Positions 6,872 to 12,725 of a stretch of 16,154 nt of DNA are shown in pieces. This DNA comes from Syntrophobacterales bacterium (lineage in GTDB: Bacteria > Desulfobacterota > Syntrophobacteria > BM002). A program made the position numbers and the translations under genes. The DNA is taken from the NCBI GenBank assembly GCA_030613915.1, contig JAUWKY010000006.1:1-16154 (forward strand). Reading direction: 5' to 3'. How positions within the stretch are numbered: position 1 is the stretch's first letter; every line of letters begins with the position of its first letter. Under the pieces are notes generated by a model. The model saw nothing but the letters and a program-made list of their open reading frames with translations. It ran no database searches and had not been told where the DNA came from.

Positions 6872-7519
6872 ATGGCGGTGAATACAACCACCTATGTTCG
6901 GTCGTCAAGTAGGACTTCCGCTTACCTTGACTGGCTACAAATGCTCACAGGTGCAGCCCTTATTCTGTTTATGTGGAGCCACATGATCTTGGTGGCCAGT
7001 GTGATCCTGGGTGCAGGTGTGATGAATGCTCTCGCCGGATTTCTCGAGGAGACTTACATGGCCCAGGTGGGTGGGCCAATTATCGGCTGCATATTCTTGT
7101 TCCACTTCATCCTGGCAGCCCGTAAGATTCCCTTTCGCGCCGAGCAACAGTCCACCATCTGGAAGCTCAGCCGACAGCTTCGCCATACCGACACCTATCT
7201 CTGGCTCGTCCAGGCCACTACCGCCATGATTATCCTGATCATGGGCTCCATTCATATGTGGACGGTACTCACTGACCTACCCATCACAGCGGCCAAGAGT
7301 GCTGCACGAATTCAGGGAGGTTTCTGGTTCGTCTTTTATCTGATTCTCCTGCCCTTAGTGGAACTCCACGTGGGGATCGGTTTCTATCGAATCGCTGTGA
7401 AGTGGGGTTTTGCCCGACGAAAAGATCGAAAAAAGTTCAAGAAGCTTGAAAACTACCTGACAGCGATCTTTGTAGCCATTGGCCTTATCACTCTTCTGCG
7501 ATTCCTCTTGTTGAAATAA
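6872..7519 (+). CDS. sdhC: succinate dehydrogenase/fumarate reductase dihaem cytochrome b subunit
   Basis: This is the membrane anchor that exchanges electrons between menaquinone and the SdhB iron-sulfur centres through two haems b. Five membrane helices are visible (about 22-48, 65-84, 110-133, 149-172, 193-214). Four haem-ligand His stand in the expected helices: H37 (MWSHM), H78 (LFHF), H128 (SIHMW) and H166 (VELHVG). This is the Wolinella succinogenes FrdC pattern. E164, two residues before the last His, corresponds to the Glu180 of the Wolinella E-pathway, and E59 may match its quinol-site Glu66. AGGGGG sits 5 nt before the ATG. It is first in a three-gene operon and no SdhD is present, as expected for this type. 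The frdC name would be equally valid; direction in vivo is not decided by sequence. Confidence 0.95.
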   Translation: MAVNTTTYVRSSSRTSAYLDWLQMLTGAALILFMWSHMILVASVILGAGVMNALAGFLEETYMAQVGGPIIGCIFLFHFILAARKIPFRAEQQSTIWKLSRQLRHTDTYLWLVQATTAMIILIMGSIHMWTVLTDLPITAAKSAARIQGGFWFVFYLILLPLVELHVGIGFYRIAVKWGFARRKDRKKFKKLENYLTAIFVAIGLITLLRFLLLK

Positions 7520-7525
7520 GGAGGG
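7519..7525 (+). promoter_or_regulatory. strong but oddly placed Shine-Dalgarno for sdhA
   Basis: AGGAGGG overlaps the sdhC stop codon. Its core AGGAGG ends only 1 nt before the ATG at 7526, yet stands 7 nt before an in-frame TTG at 7532. The spacing favours the TTG as the real start or a second one. Confidence 0.6.
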
Positions 7526-9373
7526 ATGTCATTGGAAACTTTATTTACAGATGTGTTGTGTATAGGTGCCGGGCTGGCAGGTGAGCGCGTTGCCGTTGAG
7601 GCTGCCTCAGCCGGTTTTAGCACCATTTGTCTGAGTATTGTGCCTCCTAGAAGATCCCATTCATCCGCAGCCCAGGGAGGTATGCAGGCAGCCCTTGGCC
7701 ATTGCGCTATGGGAGAGGGCGACTGCCCCGACGTCCACTTTGAGGACACAGTGAAAGGCTCCGATTGGGGTGCTGATCAGGAGGTGGTACGCCTTTTTGT
7801 TGAAAGAGCTCCCGAGGCTGTTAGGGAGATGGCCTTTTGGGGGATCCCGTGGAACCGGGTTGTGCCAGGAAGATCTGCCTATTTCAAGGGTGGAAAAGAA
7901 TTCGAAAAGGTGGAGGCAACCGAGAAGGAGGGACTGATAGCCGCAAGATCCTTCGGTGGGACCGCCAAGTGGAGAACCTGCTATACCTCGGATGGCACCG
8001 GTCACACGCTGCTCTACACCATGGACAACAAGGTGGTGGAGTTAGGTGTCACTGTCCATGACCGGGTAGAGGCCATTGCACTCATCCATGACGGAGAAAC
8101 CTGCACGGGTGTTGTGGCCAGATGTCTGAAGACCGGAAAACTCAGGGTTTATCTGGCCAAGGCAACGCTCATTGCCACAGGCGGTTACGGTAGGATCTAC
8201 CGGGAGACCACCAACGCGGTGATTAATGACGGCGGGGGTGCCATTATCGCCCTTGACACCGGAGTGGTTCCCTTGGGCAATCCTGAAGCAATACAGTTTC
8301 ACCCCACCGGTATCGTTCCCACCAATATCCTGGTGACCGAGGGCTGCCGGGGCGACGGTGGGACCTTGTTGGATGTGAATGAAAACCGGTTCATGCACGA
8401 GTACGAGCCTGAAGAGGCAGAGCTGGCATCCCGGGACGTGGTATCCCGCTGGATGACCCATCACATTCGCCAGGGGCTTGGGGTCAAAAGCCCCTACGGC
8501 GACCATCTCTGGCTGGATATCCGCCACCTGGGTGAACATCACATCAAGACTAAGCTCAGAGAAGTTGAGGAGATCTGCAATAATTTCCTGGGCGTCGATC
8601 CTATCACCCAACTGATTCCGGTGCGGCCGGCCCAGCATTACACCATGGCAGGCGTCCGGACCAACAAAGATGGTGCCGCCTATGGGCTCAAAGGGCTTTT
8701 TTCGGCTGGTGAGGCCGCGTGCTGGGATATGCACGGTCTGAATCGGCTGGGGGGGAACTCTCTGGCCGAGACGATCGTTGCCGGAAAGATTGTGGGCGAA
8801 AAAATTGTTGAATTCCTCCAAGGTTACGAGGTCCAGTACAACACAGGCGTAATCAGAGATGCTGTGATCAGGCAACAGGAGCGGATCGACGGGTTAATTT
8901 CGGGCAAAGACGGCAATGAAAACGTCTATGAGATCCGCAACGCTATGCAGAATGAGCTCATGGATCGAGTGGGGATTTTTAGAAACGGTTCAGATCTGCA
9001 AAAGGCGGTGGACAACTTGCAGGAGATCTATGCACGGGCCCAGCAGGTGGGGTTGCGCTCAAACGGCATTGGGGTTAATCCTGAATTGACACTTGCTTTA
9101 AAAATCCAGGGCATGGTGAAGTTGGCTCTTTGTACGGCCTACGGGGCGCTGCAGCGCACTGAGAGCCGGGGCTGCCATGCCCGGGAGGACTATGAGGCCA
9201 GAAATGACCGGGATTGGTGGAATCGGACTCTGGCGACCTGGAAAGAGGGAGATGACCTACCGACTCTCAATTACGAACCCGCCACAGAGACTGTGGAGCT
9301 CCCTCCAGCTGAGAGAGGGTATGGTGTTTGTAAGATCATCAGCTGCGACGGCGAGATCATAGGAGAGGAATAA
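7526..9373 (+). CDS. sdhA: succinate dehydrogenase/fumarate reductase flavoprotein subunit
   Basis: This is the cytoplasm-facing catalytic subunit that interconverts succinate and fumarate on covalently bound FAD. Residues 1-30 hold the dinucleotide-binding motif (CIGAGLAGE). H45 in SHSSAAQGG is the covalent FAD attachment His. Substrate residues are visible: H259 in QFHPTG, E272 and R275 in TEGCRGDGG, R303 in SRDVVSR, H371 in PAQHYTMAGV and R407 in LNRLGGNS. The length of 615 aa is normal for the family. The annotated ATG is only 1 nt from the Shine-Dalgarno core, so the TTG at 7532 (protein shorter by two residues) may be the real start. It lies 6 bp after sdhC and 1 bp before sdhB. Confidence 0.97.
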   Translation: MSLETLFTDVLCIGAGLAGERVAVEAASAGFSTICLSIVPPRRSHSSAAQGGMQAALGHCAMGEGDCPDVHFEDTVKGSDWGADQEVVRLFVERAPEAVREMAFWGIPWNRVVPGRSAYFKGGKEFEKVEATEKEGLIAARSFGGTAKWRTCYTSDGTGHTLLYTMDNKVVELGVTVHDRVEAIALIHDGETCTGVVARCLKTGKLRVYLAKATLIATGGYGRIYRETTNAVINDGGGAIIALDTGVVPLGNPEAIQFHPTGIVPTNILVTEGCRGDGGTLLDVNENRFMHEYEPEEAELASRDVVSRWMTHHIRQGLGVKSPYGDHLWLDIRHLGEHHIKTKLREVEEICNNFLGVDPITQLIPVRPAQHYTMAGVRTNKDGAAYGLKGLFSAGEAACWDMHGLNRLGGNSLAETIVAGKIVGEKIVEFLQGYEVQYNTGVIRDAVIRQQERIDGLISGKDGNENVYEIRNAMQNELMDRVGIFRNGSDLQKAVDNLQEIYARAQQVGLRSNGIGVNPELTLALKIQGMVKLALCTAYGALQRTESRGCHAREDYEARNDRDWWNRTLATWKEGDDLPTLNYEPATETVELPPAERGYGVCKIISCDGEIIGEE

Positions 9374-9374
9374 G

Positions 9375-10115
9375 ATGGCGAGAAAGCTGATCTTCAACAT
9401 ATTCCGCTACAATCCGCAGGATCCTCATTCTGTCCCTCATACGGACACCTTTGATCTCGAAGAGACGGAGAGCATGACGCTTTTTATCGCCCTGACTCAG
9501 CTTCGGGAGGAGAAGGATTCGTCGCTTCAGTTTGATTTATGCTGCCGCGCCGGCATCTGCGGGGCATGTGCCATGATGATCAACGGCAGGCCTGGTCTTG
9601 CCTGTCACACCCTGACCAAAGACCTGCCTGATGAGATTACGCTCATGCCTCTGCCCATCTACAAGTTAATTGGCGACCTTTCTGTGGATACCGGTACCTG
9701 GTTTCGGGCCATGCATGAGAAGGTTGAGTCCTGGGTTCACACCAGCAAGAGCTTCGACCCGCAAGCGGAAGAGGAGAGGATGGACAATGCTCTTGCCGAG
9801 GAGATCTATGAGCTGGAGCGCTGTATAGAGTGCGGTTGTTGTGTGGCCGGTTGTGGCACCGCCAACATGCGGCAGGATTTTGTGGGGGCAGTGGCCATGA
9901 ACCGGATAGCCCGCTTCATCATGGATCCGAGAGATCAACGCACTGAAAAAGAGTATTTTGAGGTGATCGGTACCGATGAGGGTATATTCGGCTGTATGGG
10001 TCTTTTAGGGTGCGAGGATATGTGTCCCAAGCATATTCCTTTGCAAGACCAACTCGGCATTCTCCGCCGCAAGATGGGCTGGAGCGCCGTCAAGCAACTC
10101 TTCCGCAGATCTTGA
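9375..10115 (+). CDS. sdhB: succinate dehydrogenase/fumarate reductase iron-sulfur subunit
   Basis: It carries electrons between the flavoprotein and cytochrome b through three clusters. The plant-type [2Fe-2S] site is C57, C62, C65 and C77 (CRAGICGAC plus a later Cys). The C-terminal bacterial ferredoxin-like part holds C150, C153, C156 and C217 for [4Fe-4S] and C160, C207 and C213 for [3Fe-4S], in the order CIECGCCVAGC followed by CMGLLGCEDMCP. All ligands are present. The ATG follows the sdhA stop by one base, with a purine-rich site inside the sdhA end. It is the last gene of the sdhCAB operon; a repeat/hairpin element follows 10 bp after the stop, then the convergent fumarase gene. Confidence 0.97.
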   Translation: MARKLIFNIFRYNPQDPHSVPHTDTFDLEETESMTLFIALTQLREEKDSSLQFDLCCRAGICGACAMMINGRPGLACHTLTKDLPDEITLMPLPIYKLIGDLSVDTGTWFRAMHEKVESWVHTSKSFDPQAEEERMDNALAEEIYELERCIECGCCVAGCGTANMRQDFVGAVAMNRIARFIMDPRDQRTEKEYFEVIGTDEGIFGCMGLLGCEDMCPKHIPLQDQLGILRRKMGWSAVKQLFRRS

Positions 10116-10124
10116 CATCCTGCT

Positions 10125-10162
10125 CTCTCGCCCGAGCCCCGCGGGCTCTCGAGTCCTCAGAG
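10125..10162. repeat. 38-bp palindromic repeat, copy 1
   Basis: The element contains the hairpin GAGCCCCGCGGGCTC. It recurs at 10820-10857 in the same orientation with one mismatch (37 of 38). The two copies flank the fumB gene. Copy 1 merges into a period-9 tract that continues to 10193. Standing between the convergent sdhB and fumB, it may reduce read-through, but it lacks a T-run. Confidence 0.75.
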
Positions 10163-10193
10163 CTCTCAGAGTTCTCTGTGATCTCTGTGAGAG
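10159..10193. repeat. 35-bp period-9 repeat, copy 1
   Basis: The tract is built of 9-nt units such as TTCTCTGTG and ATCTCTGTG. A second copy with 32 of 35 identical bases lies at 11061-11095, beyond the other side of fumB. Confidence 0.7.
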
Positions 10194-10225
10194 CTTCAAA
10201 TGCCATCCTTGACGAGTAAACCTAG

Positions 10226-10780
10226 CTAGATAGCGTATTTCTTGACTCCTTCCTCGTAGAGATCGTTTCCCCTCACATCATTGACAACGATAACCGGAAA
10301 CTCCACCACTTCCAGCCTCCGAATGGCCTCCGGCCCCAGATCTTCATAGGCGATGATCTCAACATCTTTTATGGTCTGAGCCATAAGGGCACCGGCGCCG
10401 CCGATCGCTGCAAAATAGACAGCCTTGAAGGTAGCCATGGCATCCTTTACATCCTGGTTTCTAGCGCCTTTACCTATCATGCCCTTCAGCCCGAGGCGCA
10501 TGAGCTCCGGAGCGTAAGCGTCCATGCGGTAGCTGGTGGTGGGGCCGGCCGCGCCAACAGGCCTGCCAGGTTTGGCGGGGGAAGGGCCGACATAGTAAAT
10601 GATCTGCCCCTGTATCTCTAAGGGCAGAGGCTTGCCAGCCTGAATCAGGTCAGTCAATCGCTTGTGTGCAGCGTCTCTTCCAGTGTAGATAGCGCCGCTG
10701 ATCAAAACCTGGTCACCCATGTGCAAACCTTCCACATCCGCATCACTTAATGGCGGCTTCAGTTTTATAGCCTCACTCAT
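10226..10780 (-). CDS. fumB: class I fumarate hydratase, beta subunit
   Basis: This is the C-terminal-domain subunit of the two-subunit iron-sulfur fumarase that interconverts fumarate and malate. Family segments include GDQVLISGAIYTGRDAAH (22-39), GPTTSYRMD (79-87) and GKGARN (103-108), and the length of 184 aa is typical. A frame extending five codons upstream (to 10795) has no ribosome site, while GAGGAA stands 7 nt before the ATG at 10780, so the shorter start is preferred. The partner alpha gene is upstream on the same strand but 326 bp away, separated by repeats and hairpins. The family also includes L-tartrate dehydratase beta subunits; the sdh neighbourhood supports fumarase. The symbol here denotes the beta subunit and not E. 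coli FumB. Confidence 0.9.
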   Translation of the reverse strand: MSEAIKLKPPLSDADVEGLHMGDQVLISGAIYTGRDAAHKRLTDLIQAGKPLPLEIQGQIIYYVGPSPAKPGRPVGAAGPTTSYRMDAYAPELMRLGLKGMIGKGARNQDVKDAMATFKAVYFAAIGGAGALMAQTIKDVEIIAYEDLGPEAIRRLEVVEFPVIVVNDVRGNDLYEEGVKKYAI

Positions 10781-10787
10781 TTTCTCG

Positions 10788-10793
10788 TTCCTC
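10788..10793 (-). promoter_or_regulatory. ribosome binding site fixing the fumarase beta start
   Basis: GAGGAA on the minus strand, 7 nt before the ATG at 10780. It overlaps the alternative ATG at 10795, which has no site of its own. Confidence 0.65.
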
Positions 10794-10819
10794 ATTCTAG
10801 ATAAGATCGCTCAGCGAAT

Positions 10820-10857
10820 CTCTCGCCCGAGCCCTGCGGGCTCTCGAGTCCTCAGAG
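10820..10857. repeat. 38-bp palindromic repeat, copy 2
   Basis: This copy is identical to 10125-10162 except for one base in the hairpin loop region. It stands 40 bp upstream of the fumarase beta start and is followed by a short remnant of the period-9 tract (GGCTCAGAG). With copy 1 it brackets the gene as a direct repeat. Confidence 0.75.
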
Positions 10858-10904
10858 GGCTCAGAGAAAAGTATTTCAGTGGACGAGATCGAATCGCTTA
10901 AAGG

Positions 10905-11006
10905 CCCCGCCATGCGGGGGTCCCGATGAATTATCATCGGGACAAATGTGGAGGGTACTTTGGGCTTAAAATAAGCTCGCTTATTTAAGCCCCAAAGACC
11001 CCCACA
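10905..11006. repeat. cluster of three adjacent hairpins between fumarase subunit genes
   Basis: Three stem-loops stand in a row. (a) 10905-10919, CCCCGC/GCGGGG, related to 5448-5465. (b) 10921-10942, a perfect 9-bp stem TCCCGATGA/TCATCGGGA with loop ATTA. (c) 10947-11006, a long imperfect stem of roughly 25 paired bases, with outer arms TGTGG/CCACA and inner arms CTTTGGGCTTA/TAAGCCCCAAAG, closing on a small loop near 10976. None is followed by a T-run. In a fumarase mRNA they would lie between the two cistrons. Confidence 0.7.
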
Positions 11007-11060
11007 TAAACCTTTATAGAGATTCTCCTGATTGGTAGCTAACGTTCAGTTTTATGTAAT

Positions 11061-11095
11061 AGAGCTCACAGGGTTCTCTGTGCTCTCTGTGAGAG
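11061..11095. repeat. 35-bp period-9 repeat, copy 2
   Basis: Matches 10159-10193 at 32 of 35 bases, in the same orientation. It ends 11 bp before the fumarase alpha stop codon (11107). Confidence 0.7.
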
Positions 11096-11106
11096 ACAAA
11101 AAAATC

Positions 11107-11946
11107 CTAAAGCTCTATTTCTTTATGTCGTGCGGCGTGGCACTGGATGTTGACTGCAACCGGCAGACTGGCGATGTGAGACTCCATCATATTTACATGT
11201 ACCGCCAGAGAGGTGATTCTGCCGCCAAGGCCCTGGGGCCCGATTCCCAGCGCATTTATCTCTTCGTATAATTCTTGCTCCAGGGCTGCCAGTTCGGGGT
11301 CGGGATTCTGACTCCCTAAGGGACGGAGTAAAGCTTTCTTGGCCAGCAGTGCCGTGGTTTCAAAAGTACCGCCGATTCCCACTCCTACGATGGTGGGAGG
11401 ACAAGGGTTGGCACCGGACTTCTTTACCCTTTGGACCACGAAGTCCTTAACGCCCTGGATACCTACAGCCGGGGTCAGCATGGTGACCCGACTCATGTTT
11501 TCACTGCCGCCTCCTTTGGGAGCAACTATCAACTGTACCTTGTCACCTGGGACGATGTCCAAGTGAATGACCGTAGGTGTATTGTCGCCGGTGTTTTTGC
11601 GGGTAAAGGGATGACAGACGCTCTTGCGAAGATATCCTTCCTCATAACCCTGCCGCACTCCTTGATTGATAGCCTTTTTGAGATCACCGCCAACCAGGCG
11701 CACTTCCTGCCCGACTTCCACAAAAACGACGGCAAAGCCGGTATCCTGGCAGATGGGGATTCCTTCTTCCCGGGCAATGCGGGCATTTTCCACGAGTTTT
11801 TCCAGGATGTCCTTGCCAGTGGGTGAGACCTCCTGATCAATGGCCTTAGCGAAGGCTTGCAGGACATCTTCTCCCAAATGAGTGTTGGCTTTGATGCAGA
11901 GGTCTCGCACTGCTGTAGTAATTTGACTGATATGGATTTCTCTCAT
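11107..11946 (-). CDS. fumA: class I fumarate hydratase, alpha subunit
   Basis: This is the iron-sulfur subunit of the oxygen-sensitive two-subunit fumarase, acting in the cytoplasm beside succinate dehydrogenase. The three Cys expected to hold the [4Fe-4S] cluster are C66 (PICQDTGF), C182 (NPCPPTIVGVG) and C269 (IQCHAARH). KGGGSENMSR (144-153) is another hallmark. The 279-aa length is normal for an alpha subunit. The ATG has AGGGG 5 nt upstream. The gene reads toward its beta partner but is separated from it by 326 bp, whereas such pairs usually abut. The relatives include L-tartrate dehydratase alpha; context supports fumarase. The symbol denotes the alpha subunit, not E. coli FumA. Confidence 0.92.
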   Translation of the reverse strand: MREIHISQITTAVRDLCIKANTHLGEDVLQAFAKAIDQEVSPTGKDILEKLVENARIAREEGIPICQDTGFAVVFVEVGQEVRLVGGDLKKAINQGVRQGYEEGYLRKSVCHPFTRKNTGDNTPTVIHLDIVPGDKVQLIVAPKGGGSENMSRVTMLTPAVGIQGVKDFVVQRVKKSGANPCPPTIVGVGIGGTFETTALLAKKALLRPLGSQNPDPELAALEQELYEEINALGIGPQGLGGRITSLAVHVNMMESHIASLPVAVNIQCHAARHKEIEL

Positions 11947-11961
11947 GGTAACCCCTAAGAA

Positions 11962-11991
11962 CGCATAGCGCAGAGCGCATGGCGCATGGCG
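11962..11991 (+). repeat. heptad repeat array (CGCATGG type), left arm
   Basis: Four 7-nt units in phase, CGCATAG, CGCAGAG and CGCATGG twice, followed by CG. It begins 15 bp upstream of the fumarase alpha start. A related array in opposite orientation lies at 12099-12128. Both are next to copies of CCTAAGAACG (11954-11963 and 12073-12082). Confidence 0.7.
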
Positions 11992-12041
11992 AAGGAAACA
12001 AGCCGAAATAATCGTCTAGAAAACCAATAATTAAGAGGCTT

Positions 12042-12074
12042 GGTAATCCAGCAAAATACTCAATAAGGATTACC
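12042..12074. promoter_or_regulatory. 33-bp dyad in the divergent fum-kor region
   Basis: Perfect 8-bp arms GGTAATCC (12042-12049) and GGATTACC (12067-12074) are separated by 17 bp. It lies about 100 bp upstream of fumarase alpha and could be an operator or a structured element. No regulator can be named. Confidence 0.4.
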
Positions 12075-12098
12075 TAAGAACGAAGCATAAAACTCACA

Positions 12099-12128
12099 CG
12101 CTATGGGCTATACTCTTTGCGCCATGCG
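12099..12128 (-). repeat. heptad repeat array (CGCATGG type), right arm, inverted
   Basis: Read on the minus strand: CGCATGG, CGCAAAG, AGTATAG, CCCATAG, then CG, in strict 7-nt phase. It faces the plus-strand array at 11962-11991 across about 107 bp. Confidence 0.65.
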
Positions 12129-12131
12129 TTG

Positions 12132-12156
12132 TATAAAATCGTGGAGCGATTTTATA
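12132..12156. other. perfect 10-bp AT-rich hairpin upstream of the kor promoter
   Basis: TATAAAATCG (12132-12141) and CGATTTTATA (12147-12156) flank a 5-nt loop. It is directly next to the dyad at 12155-12180. It may be a protein site or may insulate the two divergent operons; its stem is AT-rich, so it is not a typical terminator. Confidence 0.5.
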
Positions 12157-12180
12157 ACTTGAGCTAATTATCACAAGTTA
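12155..12180. promoter_or_regulatory. 26-bp operator-like dyad over the kor -35 region
   Basis: Perfect 7-bp arms TAACTTG (12155-12161) and CAAGTTA (12174-12180) are separated by 12 bp. It overlaps the -35 box and ends 3 bp before the -10 box, the place where a bound repressor would block RNA polymerase. Confidence 0.5.
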
Positions 12181-12189
12181 TGTTATAAT
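12159..12189 (+). promoter_or_regulatory. candidate promoter of korDABC
   Basis: A perfect -10 TATAAT (12184-12189) with a -35 candidate TTGAGC (12159-12164, four of six) at a long 19-bp spacing. The start point would be near 12196. The weak -35 and long spacing suggest dependence on a regulator. Confidence 0.5.
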
Positions 12190-12207
12190 ACACAGTCACC
12201 ATGGTCA

Positions 12208-12252
12208 ATGGTTTTCCGGTGATACGGATCGGGAAACCGTTTGAAAAACCAT
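12208..12252 (+). other. stem-loop in the kor 5' leader
   Basis: ATGGTTTT (12208-12215) pairs with AAAACCAT (12245-12252), and inside it CGGT (12217-12220) pairs with ACCG (12236-12239). The resulting imperfect 12-bp stem would lie in the roughly 110-nt leader, about 50 nt before the korD start. No T-run follows. It does not resemble a riboswitch known to me. Confidence 0.35.
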
Positions 12253-12304
12253 CTCGAATTGTGTATTCTCAAGTCCCACTATTGAGACAGTAACTGGAGT
12301 TGGA

Positions 12305-12628
12305 ATGACAGCGAAAGGCCAAACAAAAACAAAGCAAGCAAAGACCGCGAAAGGCAAAGTGGCTAAGAAGGCAGAGGTCAAGGATAAGCAAGCCAAGACC
12401 AAAGCCCAAAAAAAGCGGTTTGAGGTGGATTTCTATCGGGATTGGTGCAAAGGGTGTGGCATTTGTTCGGCGTTTTGCCCTGAAGAGGTCCTGGCAATGA
12501 ATGAAAAAGGGGAGCCGGAGATTTCCAAACCGGAACGCTGCATAGGCTGTGCTTGGTGTGAGATACGCTGTCCCGACTTCGCTGTCCGCGTTAAAGAGAA
12601 GAAAGAAGAAGAGGTCTGTGAAGCCTGA
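12305..12628 (+). CDS. korD: 2-oxoglutarate:ferredoxin oxidoreductase, delta (ferredoxin) subunit
   Basis: This is the 2[4Fe-4S] ferredoxin-like subunit that passes electrons between the TPP/FeS core and soluble ferredoxin. The two cluster motifs are C48-x2-C51-x2-C54-x3-C58 followed by Pro, and C79-x2-C82-x2-C85-x3-C89 followed by Pro. The first 37 residues are an unusual low-complexity tail with 14 Lys and 7 Ala and no hydrophobic stretch, whereas such subunits normally start close to the first cluster. The start is supported by GGAG 5 nt upstream, and no other ATG occurs before the clusters. It is first of four kor genes. The gap of 97 bp to korA contains two heptad repeat tracts. Confidence 0.9.
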   Translation: MTAKGQTKTKQAKTAKGKVAKKAEVKDKQAKTKAQKKRFEVDFYRDWCKGCGICSAFCPEEVLAMNEKGEPEISKPERCIGCAWCEIRCPDFAVRVKEKKEEEVCEA

Positions 12629-12633
12629 ACAGC

Positions 12634-12657
12634 CAGCTAGCAGCGGGCAGTGAGCAG
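12634..12657. repeat. 24-bp heptad repeat (xxxGCAG type), copy 1
   Basis: Units CTAGCAG, CGGGCAG and TGAGCAG in 7-nt phase, starting 5 bp after the korD stop. The same 24 bp recurs at 14716-14739 after korB with a single mismatch. Confidence 0.75.
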
Positions 12658-12684
12658 CAGGAACAAAAGTTGACTGTGGTAGGC

Positions 12685-12712
12685 TGTTTACCATTCACAG
12701 TTCACCGTTTAC
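12685..12712. repeat. heptad repeat tract (nnTTYAC type)
   Basis: Four phased 7-nt units: TGTTTAC, CATTCAC, AGTTCAC, CGTTTAC. It fills the rest of the korD-korA gap and ends 13 bp before the korA ATG, close to its ribosome site (AGAGG, 12716-12720). Confidence 0.65.
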
Positions 12713-12725
12713 GGATAGAGGACTG

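Noticed and set aside
8042..8875. 277-codon open frame antisense to sdhA
   Set aside because: It lies wholly within the well-supported sdhA gene, has no recognisable domain, and arises from the codon bias of the opposite strand.
10905..11006. Rho-independent terminators between the fumarase genes
   Set aside because: No T-run follows any of the stems on either strand, and the operon continues into the beta gene.
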